DNA of 64,000 nucleotides from Lacticaseibacillus absianus (GTDB lineage: Bacteria; Bacillota; Bacilli; Lactobacillales; Lactobacillaceae). Below are positions 1 through 6,773 of the stretch, one piece after another (positions within the stretch are counted from its first letter, which is position 1; each line of letters begins with the position of its first letter). The stretch is from the NCBI RefSeq assembly GCF_013407595.1, contig NZ_JABEKX010000002.1, positions 186,001 through 250,000 of the forward strand, read 5' to 3'. Both the position numbers and the translations under genes were made by a program. Under the pieces are notes generated by a model. The model worked only from the letters and a program-made list of their open reading frames with translations. It did no database searches and was not told the DNA's origin.

Positions 1-26
1 CCTAGGTTCGAATCCTAGATCCTCCA
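1..26 (+). tRNA. 3' end of a tRNA gene (truncated by window edge)
   Basis: The first bases form a T-arm (CTAGG, loop TTCGAAT, CCTAG) followed by the acceptor 3' strand ATCCTCC and discriminator A. The 5' acceptor strand would therefore be GGAGGAT. The anticodon lies outside the window, so the isotype cannot be given. CCA does not appear to be encoded, because ATTAC follows. Confidence 0.8.
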
Positions 27-32
27 TTACAC

Positions 33-63
33 AAGCGAGCAGCTGCGGCTGACTCGCTTTTTT
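33..63 (+). terminator. Intrinsic terminator after the tRNA
   Basis: AAGCGAG pairs with CTCGCTT, and an inner CAGC/GCTG stem lies between them. A T run to 63 follows. It ends the tRNA transcript before the peptidase gene. Confidence 0.75.
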
Positions 64-137
64 GATGTTCGCGCGTGCCGCGGGCAGCCTAGTCGGTCTG
101 TGGTACGTGAGGTAGACCAATTTTTTCGCGCCACGCA

Positions 138-166
138 TTGACTTGCCGCGCCCTAATCGCTAGGCT
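138..166 (+). promoter_or_regulatory. Promoter of the S9 peptidase gene
   Basis: TTGACT at 138-143, a 17-bp spacer and TAGGCT at 161-166. It lies 40 bp before the start codon and is the best sigma-A match in this gap. Confidence 0.5.
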
Positions 167-205
167 GGAAGAAAAGCAGTCTATACCGCATGACGGAGGG
201 ATACC

Positions 206-2146
206 ATGAAGCAAGTGGAAGCACGCGACATTTTTGCCATCAAGACGCTGAGCTACCCGATCGGTACGGCGCAATCGGTGTTCTATCAAGAGAACTGGGT
301 GGATGAGGCGGACAATACCTACTACAGCCGGATCCGCCACCTGGATCGGACCACCCGCAAGCGCACGACTTACGGTGCGGATCAGCGCCACGACCACGCG
401 CCTCAGTTGAGCCAGGACGGTCAGACGCTGGCGTTTTTGAGCCAGGACCAGGCGGCTAAGACGCAGGTGTTCATCCAGGCGACCAGCGGGGGCAGTGCCC
501 GCCAGCTGACGCACGAGCCGGCGGGCGTCGACGCGTTCTTCTGGGCGGCTGCGGACATTCTGTACACCACGCACACGCCTGTTCCGGCGGCAGGCAAGCT
601 GCCGGTGCCGACCGTGATCACCCAGGCGCGCTACAAGCTCAACGGCGCCGGGTTCCTGCCGGAAGGGTTGACGTATTCCCTGCGACGCCAGGCACTGGGG
701 AACAAGTCGGGCCAGGCGCTGCTGACGAGCGCAACGCCGATCGAGCTGACGGCGGTCTCGCCGGATGGGACCAAGGCGACATACAGCCAGTCTCGCATGC
801 CGGCGGATCCGAATGACTTCAGCGACGTCGCGACGTTGCTCGACCTGACGACTGGCGAAGAAACCGTGATCAACCAGACAGTCCTAGCTGGCAGCTTCAG
901 TGGCGTTGCGTTCGCCCATGACGGGACGCAGCTGCTCGTCTACGGGACGGACAACCACGCCCCGAACACGGCGCAGAACCACTTGTGGCATTACGACCTG
1001 ACGACTCAGACCTTCACCGATGTCACCGCCGAGTGGGACCTGGAGATCAACGGGTACGTGACCGGCGACATCCAGCAGGGCTTGTCCCACCGAGTAGCGG
1101 CCTATGCGACGACGGACTATTACCTGACCACGGGGTTCGATCACGGGCGCTTCAGCCTGTACGCCGGCGGCCCGAGCGAGCCACTGGCCGTGATCCTCGG
1201 TGGGGATCGGCAGATCAGCGACTGGTCGCTGACGCCAGACGGGCGCGGGGTGCTGTTCACCGCATCAACGCTGACGACGCCGAGCCAGCTGCGTTACCTG
1301 GACCTGATCACGGAGGAAGAGACGCTGCTGGTCGATCCGAACACGGCCTACCAGCGGACCCACACGCTGGTCACGCCGGAACACTTCACCTTCACGCGCG
1401 ACGGCTTCGCACTGGAGGGGTGGTACTACCGGCCAACGACTACCGGCAAGCACCCGGTGGTCCTCGACGTCCACGGTGGGCCTCAGGTCGGCTACGGCTA
1501 CACGTTTTTCCACGAGATGCAGGTCCTTGCAAGCGCCGGCTACGGGGTGATCGCGATGAACCCGCGTGGGGGGCAGGGTTACGGTGAGGCGTTCCAAGCG
1601 GCGGTGATCGGGCATTACGGCCAAGGCGACTACGACGACCTGATGATGGGCGTCGACCAGGTGCTGGCGCTCGACCCGACGGCGGATGCGACCCACCTGT
1701 ACGTGACTGGTGGGTCTTACGGGGGCTTCATGACCAATTGGATCGTGACGCACACCGATCGCTTCAAGGCGGCCGCGACGCAGCGCTCGATCGCCAACTG
1801 GCTCAGCTTCTACGGGACCAGCGATATCGGCTACTACTTCACGCCTTGGGAGCTGACGGGTGACTGGGCCGGTGATACTCATGACATCGAGACGCTCTGG
1901 GCGTTTTCACCACTCAAGTACGTGGACGCGGTGACCACCCCGACGCTGGTCTTACACTCGGAGCAAGATTACCGCTGCCCGATCGGCCAAGGGGAGGAGT
2001 TCTACATGGCGCTGCGCCTGCGCGGCGTCGATACGCGCTTCGTGCGCTTCCCGCAATCGAATCACGACCTGTCCCGCACCGGGTTGCCGAACCTACGCCT
2101 CGCCCGCCTGCAGGAGATCTTAGACTGGTTTGACCACCACCGCTGA
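206..2146 (+). CDS. S9 family serine peptidase (acylaminoacyl-peptidase / prolyl oligopeptidase type)
   Basis: Cytoplasmic serine peptidase of clan SC, family S9, expected to release residues from short peptides. The N-terminal part (about residues 20-400) has degenerate beta-propeller repeats of the WD40/PD40 kind. The C-terminal alpha/beta-hydrolase domain carries the triad: Ser504 in GGSYGG, Asp588 in HSEQDYRCP and His620 in SNHD. An oxyanion-type HGGP motif sits near residue 422. No signal peptide is seen. The 646-residue length fits the S9C group. The ATG is preceded by GGAGGG. proC begins 19 bp after the stop with its own strong RBS, so the two are probably co-transcribed. A role in recycling proline-containing peptides next to proC is inference; the exact specificity cannot be read. 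Confidence 0.9.
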   Translation: MKQVEARDIFAIKTLSYPIGTAQSVFYQENWVDEADNTYYSRIRHLDRTTRKRTTYGADQRHDHAPQLSQDGQTLAFLSQDQAAKTQVFIQATSGGSARQLTHEPAGVDAFFWAAADILYTTHTPVPAAGKLPVPTVITQARYKLNGAGFLPEGLTYSLRRQALGNKSGQALLTSATPIELTAVSPDGTKATYSQSRMPADPNDFSDVATLLDLTTGEETVINQTVLAGSFSGVAFAHDGTQLLVYGTDNHAPNTAQNHLWHYDLTTQTFTDVTAEWDLEINGYVTGDIQQGLSHRVAAYATTDYYLTTGFDHGRFSLYAGGPSEPLAVILGGDRQISDWSLTPDGRGVLFTASTLTTPSQLRYLDLITEEETLLVDPNTAYQRTHTLVTPEHFTFTRDGFALEGWYYRPTTTGKHPVVLDVHGGPQVGYGYTFFHEMQVLASAGYGVIAMNPRGGQGYGEAFQAAVIGHYGQGDYDDLMMGVDQVLALDPTADATHLYVTGGSYGGFMTNWIVTHTDRFKAAATQRSIANWLSFYGTSDIGYYFTPWELTGDWAGDTHDIETLWAFSPLKYVDAVTTPTLVLHSEQDYRCPIGQGEEFYMALRLRGVDTRFVRFPQSNHDLSRTGLPNLRLARLQEILDWFDHHR

Positions 2147-2165
2147 GCGATAAGGAGGAACACAC

Positions 2166-2963
2166 ATGAAACTAGGCTTTATCGGCGCCGGCAATATGGC
2201 GCAAGCGATCATCGACGGCTTGTTGAAAGCCGGTACACTGCTCCCGACGGATATCGTGATCCACGGCGGCACGCCGGCGCACTATGCGGCGTATGCCGCC
2301 AAGGTCGGCGTGCAGACCGCTTCGAGCAACGCAGCGGTGGTCGAACAGGCGGACCTGGTCGTGCTGGCGGTCAAGCCTCGCCTCGCCAGCGATGTGATCG
2401 CCGAGATCCAACCGGCGCTGACCGCGAAAGTCACGCCGCTGATCTCACTGATGAGTGGGGTCTCGATCCTGCAGATCGAGGGGTATCTGGGTACCAAAGA
2501 CTACCCGTTGGTCCGGACCATGCCTAACCTGAACGTTGCGATCAACGCTGGAATGACGGCGTATGCTGCGAACCCCGCTGCCCAGCCAGTGCTGGCAACG
2601 GTCGTCGGGTTGTTCGCCGCTTTGGGCGAGACGATCGAGCTGGCCGAGGCACACTTTTCCACCTTCGTGGCGCTGTCTGGCTCCAGTCCGGCCTTCGTCT
2701 ACTTGTTCATCGACGCGTTGAGCCGCGCCGGCGTCAAGTACGGGCTGACCAAGGCGGCCGCGACGCGGATCGCCGCGCAGGCGGTGCTGGGCAGCGGGGC
2801 AATGGTCCTGCAGAGCAGCGAGAGCCCGTTCGACTTGATCGACAAGGTCTCGAGCCCTGGAGGCACGACCGTTGCCGGCCTGCTCGCGATGGAGGCGGCG
2901 GGCTTCATGCCGGCGGTGGTCGCCGGCGTCGACGCGACGATCGCCAAGGACCAGGAGGAGTAG
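2166..2963 (+). CDS. proC: Pyrroline-5-carboxylate reductase
   Basis: Catalyses the last step of proline synthesis: reduction of 1-pyrroline-5-carboxylate to L-proline with NAD(P)H. The Rossmann motif is at the extreme N-terminus (FIGAGNMA, residues 5-12). The conserved C-terminal SSPGGTT signature of the dimerisation domain is at residues 229-235. At 265 aa it has the usual length. AAGGAGG stands just before the ATG. The frame ends in the GAGGAG of its own last codons, directly before the regulatory region of the next gene. Probably transcribed with the upstream peptidase gene. Confidence 0.95.
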   Translation: MKLGFIGAGNMAQAIIDGLLKAGTLLPTDIVIHGGTPAHYAAYAAKVGVQTASSNAAVVEQADLVVLAVKPRLASDVIAEIQPALTAKVTPLISLMSGVSILQIEGYLGTKDYPLVRTMPNLNVAINAGMTAYAANPAAQPVLATVVGLFAALGETIELAEAHFSTFVALSGSSPAFVYLFIDALSRAGVKYGLTKAAATRIAAQAVLGSGAMVLQSSESPFDLIDKVSSPGGTTVAGLLAMEAAGFMPAVVAGVDATIAKDQEE

Positions 2964-2984
2964 ACCAAAGTTTTGGCCGATGGG

Positions 2985-3013
2985 TTGATTTTTTGGTCTA
3001 TACCATTTAAACT
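2985..3013 (+). promoter_or_regulatory. nagR promoter with a NagR-type operator in the spacer
   Basis: The -35 is TTGATT (2985-2990), the spacer 17 bp and the -10 TAAACT (3008-3013). Inside the spacer lies TGGTCTATACCA (2994-3005), a near-palindrome of the form TGGTnTAnACCA. This matches the dre box recognised by NagR/YvoA-type GntR regulators. Extra half-sites TAGACCA occur at 2961 and 3012. The arrangement predicts autorepression. Confidence 0.7.
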
Positions 3014-3079
3014 AGACCGTGTACGTAATCTGCGCGGAGCCGCCGCCTTGAGGTGACGGTCGAGAAAGGACGACATCAG

Positions 3080-3781
3080 TTGGAATCTCCAGTCTATATT
3101 CAAATCCACAACCAGATCCGCCAGGACATCGAGGCCGGCAAGTGGCAAGTCGGGGACCGGATCCCCAGCGAACGCGACTTGGCCGTGACCTTCAATGTCT
3201 CGCGGATGACGCTGCGCCAAGCGATCCAGACGCTGGTCGATGAAGGGATCTTGGAGCGCCGGATCGGGGCGGGGACGTATGTCGCCAACCAGAAGGTCCA
3301 GGAGAAGGTCTCCGGGGTGACCAGCTTCACCGACATCATGATCGCGCAGGGCAAGAAGCCGTCGAGCAAGACCATCTCGTATCACGTCGCCAAGCCGTCG
3401 CTGTCCGAAAGCGAAAAGCTGCGGCTGCCCGATGGCGCACAGGTGCTGCGCATGGAGCGGATCCGATACGCAGACGGCGTGCCGATCAGCTTCGAAGTCG
3501 CGACGGTGCCTTACGACCTGGTCAAGGACTTCTCCAAGAGCGAAGTGACGAAGTCGTTCTACCACACGCTGGAAAAAAAGGGTGGCTACCACCTCGGTGG
3601 CGCGACGCAGACTGTCAGCGCACAGCTGGCGTCGGAACGCATCGCGGACTTCTTGGAGATCAAGCGAGGCGAGGCGATCTTGCGGTTGCGCCAGACCTCC
3701 CTGCTGCAAGACGGCCGGCCGTTCGAGTACGTCCGCACCCAGTACGTGGGTGAGCGTTTCGAATTTTACCTCGAACGCTGA
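3080..3781 (+). CDS. nagR: GntR-family (HutC/UTRA) regulator, NagR-like
   Basis: Transcription regulator with an N-terminal winged helix (residues 1-70; PSERDLAVTFNVSRMTLRQA) and a C-terminal UTRA effector domain (about 90-233). NagR/YvoA proteins bind GlcNAc-6-P or GlcN-6-P and control aminosugar use. I place the start at TTG 3080: AAAGGA lies about 9 bp upstream, and the protein then begins with the family-typical MESPVYIQIHNQI. A GTG at 3053 would add nine residues without an RBS. The NagR-type box in its own promoter and two similar boxes before glmS (45243-45278) support the NagR assignment. No nagA or nagB is in the window, so its main targets lie elsewhere. Confidence 0.8.
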   Translation: MESPVYIQIHNQIRQDIEAGKWQVGDRIPSERDLAVTFNVSRMTLRQAIQTLVDEGILERRIGAGTYVANQKVQEKVSGVTSFTDIMIAQGKKPSSKTISYHVAKPSLSESEKLRLPDGAQVLRMERIRYADGVPISFEVATVPYDLVKDFSKSEVTKSFYHTLEKKGGYHLGGATQTVSAQLASERIADFLEIKRGEAILRLRQTSLLQDGRPFEYVRTQYVGERFEFYLER

Positions 3782-3795
3782 TGCAGCGCCCCTAG

Positions 3796-3939
3796 GGGGC
3801 TGTGCCATAACGCGGGTTTAGCCCAGAGTATAAGAGCGATCCCCTGAAAAACCCGAACTTAGGTTTTGCAGGGGATCGCTCTTATACGGCTAGGGCGTTG
3901 CGTTATGGCACGTAACGTTCTGGAATAGTCGTGCCACCA
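3796..3939. repeat. 144-bp palindromic repeat, copy 1
   Basis: Almost self-complementary element. An outer GTGCCATAACGC/GCGTTATGGCAC arm, then TAGCC/GGCTA and GTATAAG/CTTATAC, then a long central hairpin around GCGATCCCCTG/CAGGGGATCGC with loop CGAACTTA. A 28-nt unpaired tail ending in GTGCCACCA makes it directional. The second copy at 30423-30566 is in the opposite orientation and differs at 5 of 144 positions. It lies between nagR and pncB, both on the plus strand. It has no coding capacity. It could be a non-autonomous mobile element or a chromosomal REP/BIME-like element; no transposase or clear target duplication is seen. Confidence 0.85.
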
Positions 3940-4047
3940 GAAGTTATGTCATACCCCCCTGTTTGGGTTTGGGGCCGCTTACGACCCGAAGCGCCCGCTG
4001 TCGCGACACCTTTTGCGGCTCAGCGACGCCGTCAGGCAGATTTCTGG

Positions 4048-4053
4048 TATAAT
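4048..4053 (+). promoter_or_regulatory. Extended -10 box of pncB
   Basis: TGGTATAAT (TGn plus TATAAT at 4048-4053) lies 80 bp before the pncB start. No good -35 is found at 17 bp, as is common for extended -10 promoters. Confidence 0.6.
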
Positions 4054-4133
4054 GGTCACCAAGCTGGTTGAATAATACTGAACGCCTGATGGGCGATAAC
4101 GGCAGGCGACTGCCGATAAAGGAGAAAACTCGC

Positions 4134-5594
4134 ATGACCTATGAAGATGACAGTTTGGTCCTTCATACAGATTTTTATGAGCTGAACATGATGTATACGT
4201 ACTGGCAGCAGGGGATCGCCGAGAAGAACGCGGTGTTTGAGATGTACTTCCGCGACCTACCGTTCGGCAGTGGATTTGCCGTGTTTGCCGGCCTTGAACA
4301 CGTGGTGGATTACTTGCAGGCGCTGCGCTTCAGTGACAGTGACCTCGCGTACCTGCGTGAGACGACCGAGTGGCCGGAGGCGTTTCTCGACTACCTGCGG
4401 GACCTCAAGTTCACCTGCAGCGTCCGCGCCGCGGTCGAAGGCGACCTGGTGTTCAACAATGAGCCGATCCTGCAGGTCGAAGGGCCGCTGGCCCAGGGGC
4501 AGCTGATCGAAACGGCGCTGTTGAACATGGTCAATTACCAGACGCTCGTTGCGACGAAGGCGGCGCGGATCCGAGCAGTGGTCGGCAACGATCCGCTGAT
4601 GGAATTCGGGACGCGGCGTGCCCAGGAGACGGAAGCGGCGATCTGGGGCACGCGGGCGGCCTTCATCGGCGGCTTCAACTCCACCAGTAACGTGCGGGCC
4701 GGCAAGCGCTTCGGCATCCCGATCTCTGGGACGCACGCCCACGCACTGGTGCAGGCGTACCGCGATGATTACGCCGCCTTCAAGGCGTATGCGGAGGCCA
4801 ACCGCGACGTCACCTTCTTGGTGGACACCTACGACACGTTGCGCTCCGGGGTGCCGGCGGCGATCCGTGTGGCCAAGGAGATGGGCGCCAAGATCAACTT
4901 CCAAGGTGTGCGCATCGACTCAGGGGACATGGCGTACATCTCCAAGCGCGTCCGTCAGCAGCTCGATGAGGCAGGGTTCACGGACACCAAGATCGTCGCG
5001 TCGAACGACTTGGACGAGCACACGATCCAGAACCTGAAGATGCAAGGCGCTAAGATCGATATCTGGGGCGTCGGGACCAAAGTGATCACCGCGTACGATC
5101 ACCCCGCGCTCGGGGCGGTGTACAAGCTCGTCGCGATCGAAGACGAAGGCGGCGAGATGGTCGATACCATCAAGCTGTCCAGCAACGCTGAGAAGGTCTC
5201 GACGCCGGGCAAAAAGCAGGTCTGGCGCATCACGCGCCACGCCAACGGCAAGTCCGAAGGAGATTACATCAGCCTGGCCGATGAGGACATCACCGATCTG
5301 GATGAGCTGTACATGTTCCACCCGAGTTACACCTACATCAACAAGACGGTCACGGACTTCGACGCGCGGCCGGTGCTGAAGCCGATTTTTGACCAAGGAG
5401 AGCTGGTCTACCAGCTCCCGAGTCTGAGTGACATCCGCGAATTCTGCATGCACAGCGTGGCGAGTCTGTGGGATGAGTACACGCGCGTCTTGAATCCGCA
5501 GGAGTACCCGGTCGACTTGTCGCAGGCGGCCTGGGACAACAAGATGAACCTGATCAAGCACATCAAGACCAAAGTGGCCAAGGGCAAGCTCTAG
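4134..5594 (+). CDS. pncB: Nicotinate phosphoribosyltransferase
   Basis: First step of the Preiss-Handler route: nicotinate + PRPP + ATP to nicotinate mononucleotide. The protein begins MTYEDDSLVLHTDFYELNMMYTYW, the typical opening of Firmicute PncB. Characteristic segments follow: ATKAARIRAV, EFGTRRAQ, GGFNSTSNV, SGTHAHA (the histidine region) and RIDSGDMAYISK. At 486 aa it has the family length. I chose ATG 4134 because AAAGGAG lies 8 bp upstream; an upstream in-frame ATG at 4068 adds 22 unrelated residues. It precedes nadE, so both enzymes needed to turn nicotinate (via NaAD) into NAD are next to each other. A terminator separates them. Confidence 0.95.
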   Translation: MTYEDDSLVLHTDFYELNMMYTYWQQGIAEKNAVFEMYFRDLPFGSGFAVFAGLEHVVDYLQALRFSDSDLAYLRETTEWPEAFLDYLRDLKFTCSVRAAVEGDLVFNNEPILQVEGPLAQGQLIETALLNMVNYQTLVATKAARIRAVVGNDPLMEFGTRRAQETEAAIWGTRAAFIGGFNSTSNVRAGKRFGIPISGTHAHALVQAYRDDYAAFKAYAEANRDVTFLVDTYDTLRSGVPAAIRVAKEMGAKINFQGVRIDSGDMAYISKRVRQQLDEAGFTDTKIVASNDLDEHTIQNLKMQGAKIDIWGVGTKVITAYDHPALGAVYKLVAIEDEGGEMVDTIKLSSNAEKVSTPGKKQVWRITRHANGKSEGDYISLADEDITDLDELYMFHPSYTYINKTVTDFDARPVLKPIFDQGELVYQLPSLSDIREFCMHSVASLWDEYTRVLNPQEYPVDLSQAAWDNKMNLIKHIKTKVAKGKL

Positions 5595-5605
5595 GCCGGC
5601 GACCG

Positions 5606-5629
5606 AGCCTGCCTGGTGCAGGCTTTTTT
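5606..5629 (+). terminator. Intrinsic terminator of pncB
   Basis: AGCCTGC / GCAGGCT with a 5-nt loop (CTGGT), then TTTTT. nadE is therefore transcribed separately or by read-through. Confidence 0.85.
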
Positions 5630-5721
5630 CGCCTCGATGACAGTATAGCTGACACGACCGCGTGCGCGGGCGCACCGATCGCGGTACAGTAGTCGTGAAC
5701 TCAAACAACGGAGGCAACAAC

Positions 5722-6549
5722 ATGCGTGAACTGCAACAAGAGATCATCACCGCCCTCGGCGTTCAGCCGACCATCGACCCGAACGCGGAGATCCGCCGCA
5801 GCGTCGATTTTTTGAAGGCATACATCCGGCATTATCCGGGGCTGCACACCTATGTGCTCGGGATCTCCGGCGGTCAGGATTCGACGCTTGCAGGGACACT
5901 GGCCCAACAGGCGATGCAGGAGCTGCGTGCCGAGACCGGGGATCAGGCCTACCGCTTCATCGCGGTGCGCTTGCCGTACGGTGAGCAGGCAGACGAGGCG
6001 GACGCGATGGCGGCGATCGCTTTCATGCAGGCGGATGAGACCGCACGCGTCAACATCAAGGCCAGCGTCGACGCGATGGTCAGCGCGGTGGCGGCGAACG
6101 GCGAGGTGATCTCGGACTTCAATAAGGGGAACATCAAGGCCCGCGCCCGCATGATTGCCCAGTATGCAATCGCGGGCGCACGCGCCGGGGTCGTGATCGG
6201 GACCGACCACGCGGCAGAGGCGATCACCGGGTTTTATACCAAATTCGGGGATGGCGGTGCTGACGTGACGCCGCTAGCCCGACTGGACAAGCGGCAAGGG
6301 GCGGCGATGCTGCGGGTGCTCGGCGCCCCAGCGCACCTCTACGAGAAGACGCCGACCGCTGACCTAGAGGAAGACCGGCCATCACTGCCAGATGAAGTTG
6401 CGCTGGGCGTGACCTACGGCGATATCGACGACTATCTGGAAGGCAAGGCCATCGATGCGGCCGCTGCGGATAAGATCGAGGCGTGGTACCAGAAGTCTGC
6501 GCATAAGCGGCACCTGCCGATCACGGTGTTCGACACGTTTTGGCGGTGA
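5722..6549 (+). CDS. nadE: NH3-dependent NAD+ synthetase
   Basis: Amidates nicotinic acid adenine dinucleotide to NAD+ using ammonia and ATP. The ATP-pyrophosphatase P-loop SGGQDST is at residues 49-55. Other conserved parts are [22 protein letters not shown] and [22 protein letters not shown]. The 275-aa length matches the single-domain, ammonia-dependent form (OutB type) with no glutaminase domain. Start ATG 5722 has GGAGG 8 bp upstream. It follows pncB and completes the salvage route apart from the adenylyltransferase NadD. Confidence 0.95.
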   Translation: MRELQQEIITALGVQPTIDPNAEIRRSVDFLKAYIRHYPGLHTYVLGISGGQDSTLAGTLAQQAMQELRAETGDQAYRFIAVRLPYGEQADEADAMAAIAFMQADETARVNIKASVDAMVSAVAANGEVISDFNKGNIKARARMIAQYAIAGARAGVVIGTDHAAEAITGFYTKFGDGGADVTPLARLDKRQGAAMLRVLGAPAHLYEKTPTADLEEDRPSLPDEVALGVTYGDIDDYLEGKAIDAAAADKIEAWYQKSAHKRHLPITVFDTFWR

Positions 6550-6577
6550 GTGGGTTCGGCGAGTTGACCGTACCCGC

Positions 6578-6606
6578 TTGCGCAACGCCGGTTGACACAG
6601 TATACT
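6578..6606 (+). promoter_or_regulatory. Promoter of the P-type ATPase leader with a 12-bp palindrome
   Basis: TTGCGC (6578-6583), 17 bp, TATACT (6601-6606). The perfect palindrome ACAGTATACTGT (6597-6608) covers the -10 box. An alternative TTGACA lies at 6592. The palindrome could be an operator for an unidentified repressor; this is inference. Confidence 0.5.
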
Positions 6607-6615
6607 GTTATTGTA

Positions 6616-6740
6616 GACATAAGGGAGTAACTAGCGGTTGATCCGCGGCAGTGCCACCAGCTAGGCTAAAATTCTGGCGCTGCCTTAATCAGTGAGACTT
6701 ATGGATCGTCTATTTAGGCGGCCGTAAGTCTCTTTTTTAT
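6616..6740 (+). promoter_or_regulatory. yybP-ykoY-type Mn2+ riboswitch with terminator
   Basis: The leader of the cation ATPase gene folds into an aptamer closed by CATAAG (6618-6623) / CTTATG (6698-6703). Next to the 5' strand is the family hallmark GGGAGTA. Inner hairpins are GCGG/CCGC (6634-6646) and GGCAGTG/CGCTGCC with CCAG/CTGG. The 3' P1 strand also belongs to a terminator: GAGACTTATGG (6694-6704) pairs with CCGTAAGTCTC (6722-6732), followed by TTTTTT. P1 and the terminator are mutually exclusive, so Mn2+ binding should favour read-through. The yybP-ykoY class is known to control Mn2+ exporters, including P-type ATPases of lactic acid bacteria. A covariance-model search would confirm the class. 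Confidence 0.72.
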
Positions 6741-6773
6741 CCGCCAGCCCGGCTATCAAAAGGAGGAACCACA

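Noticed and set aside
1-26. Naming the first tRNA (for example Val from its acceptor GGAGGAT)
   Set aside because: Only the T-arm and acceptor are visible. The anticodon is outside the window, so the isotype would be a guess.
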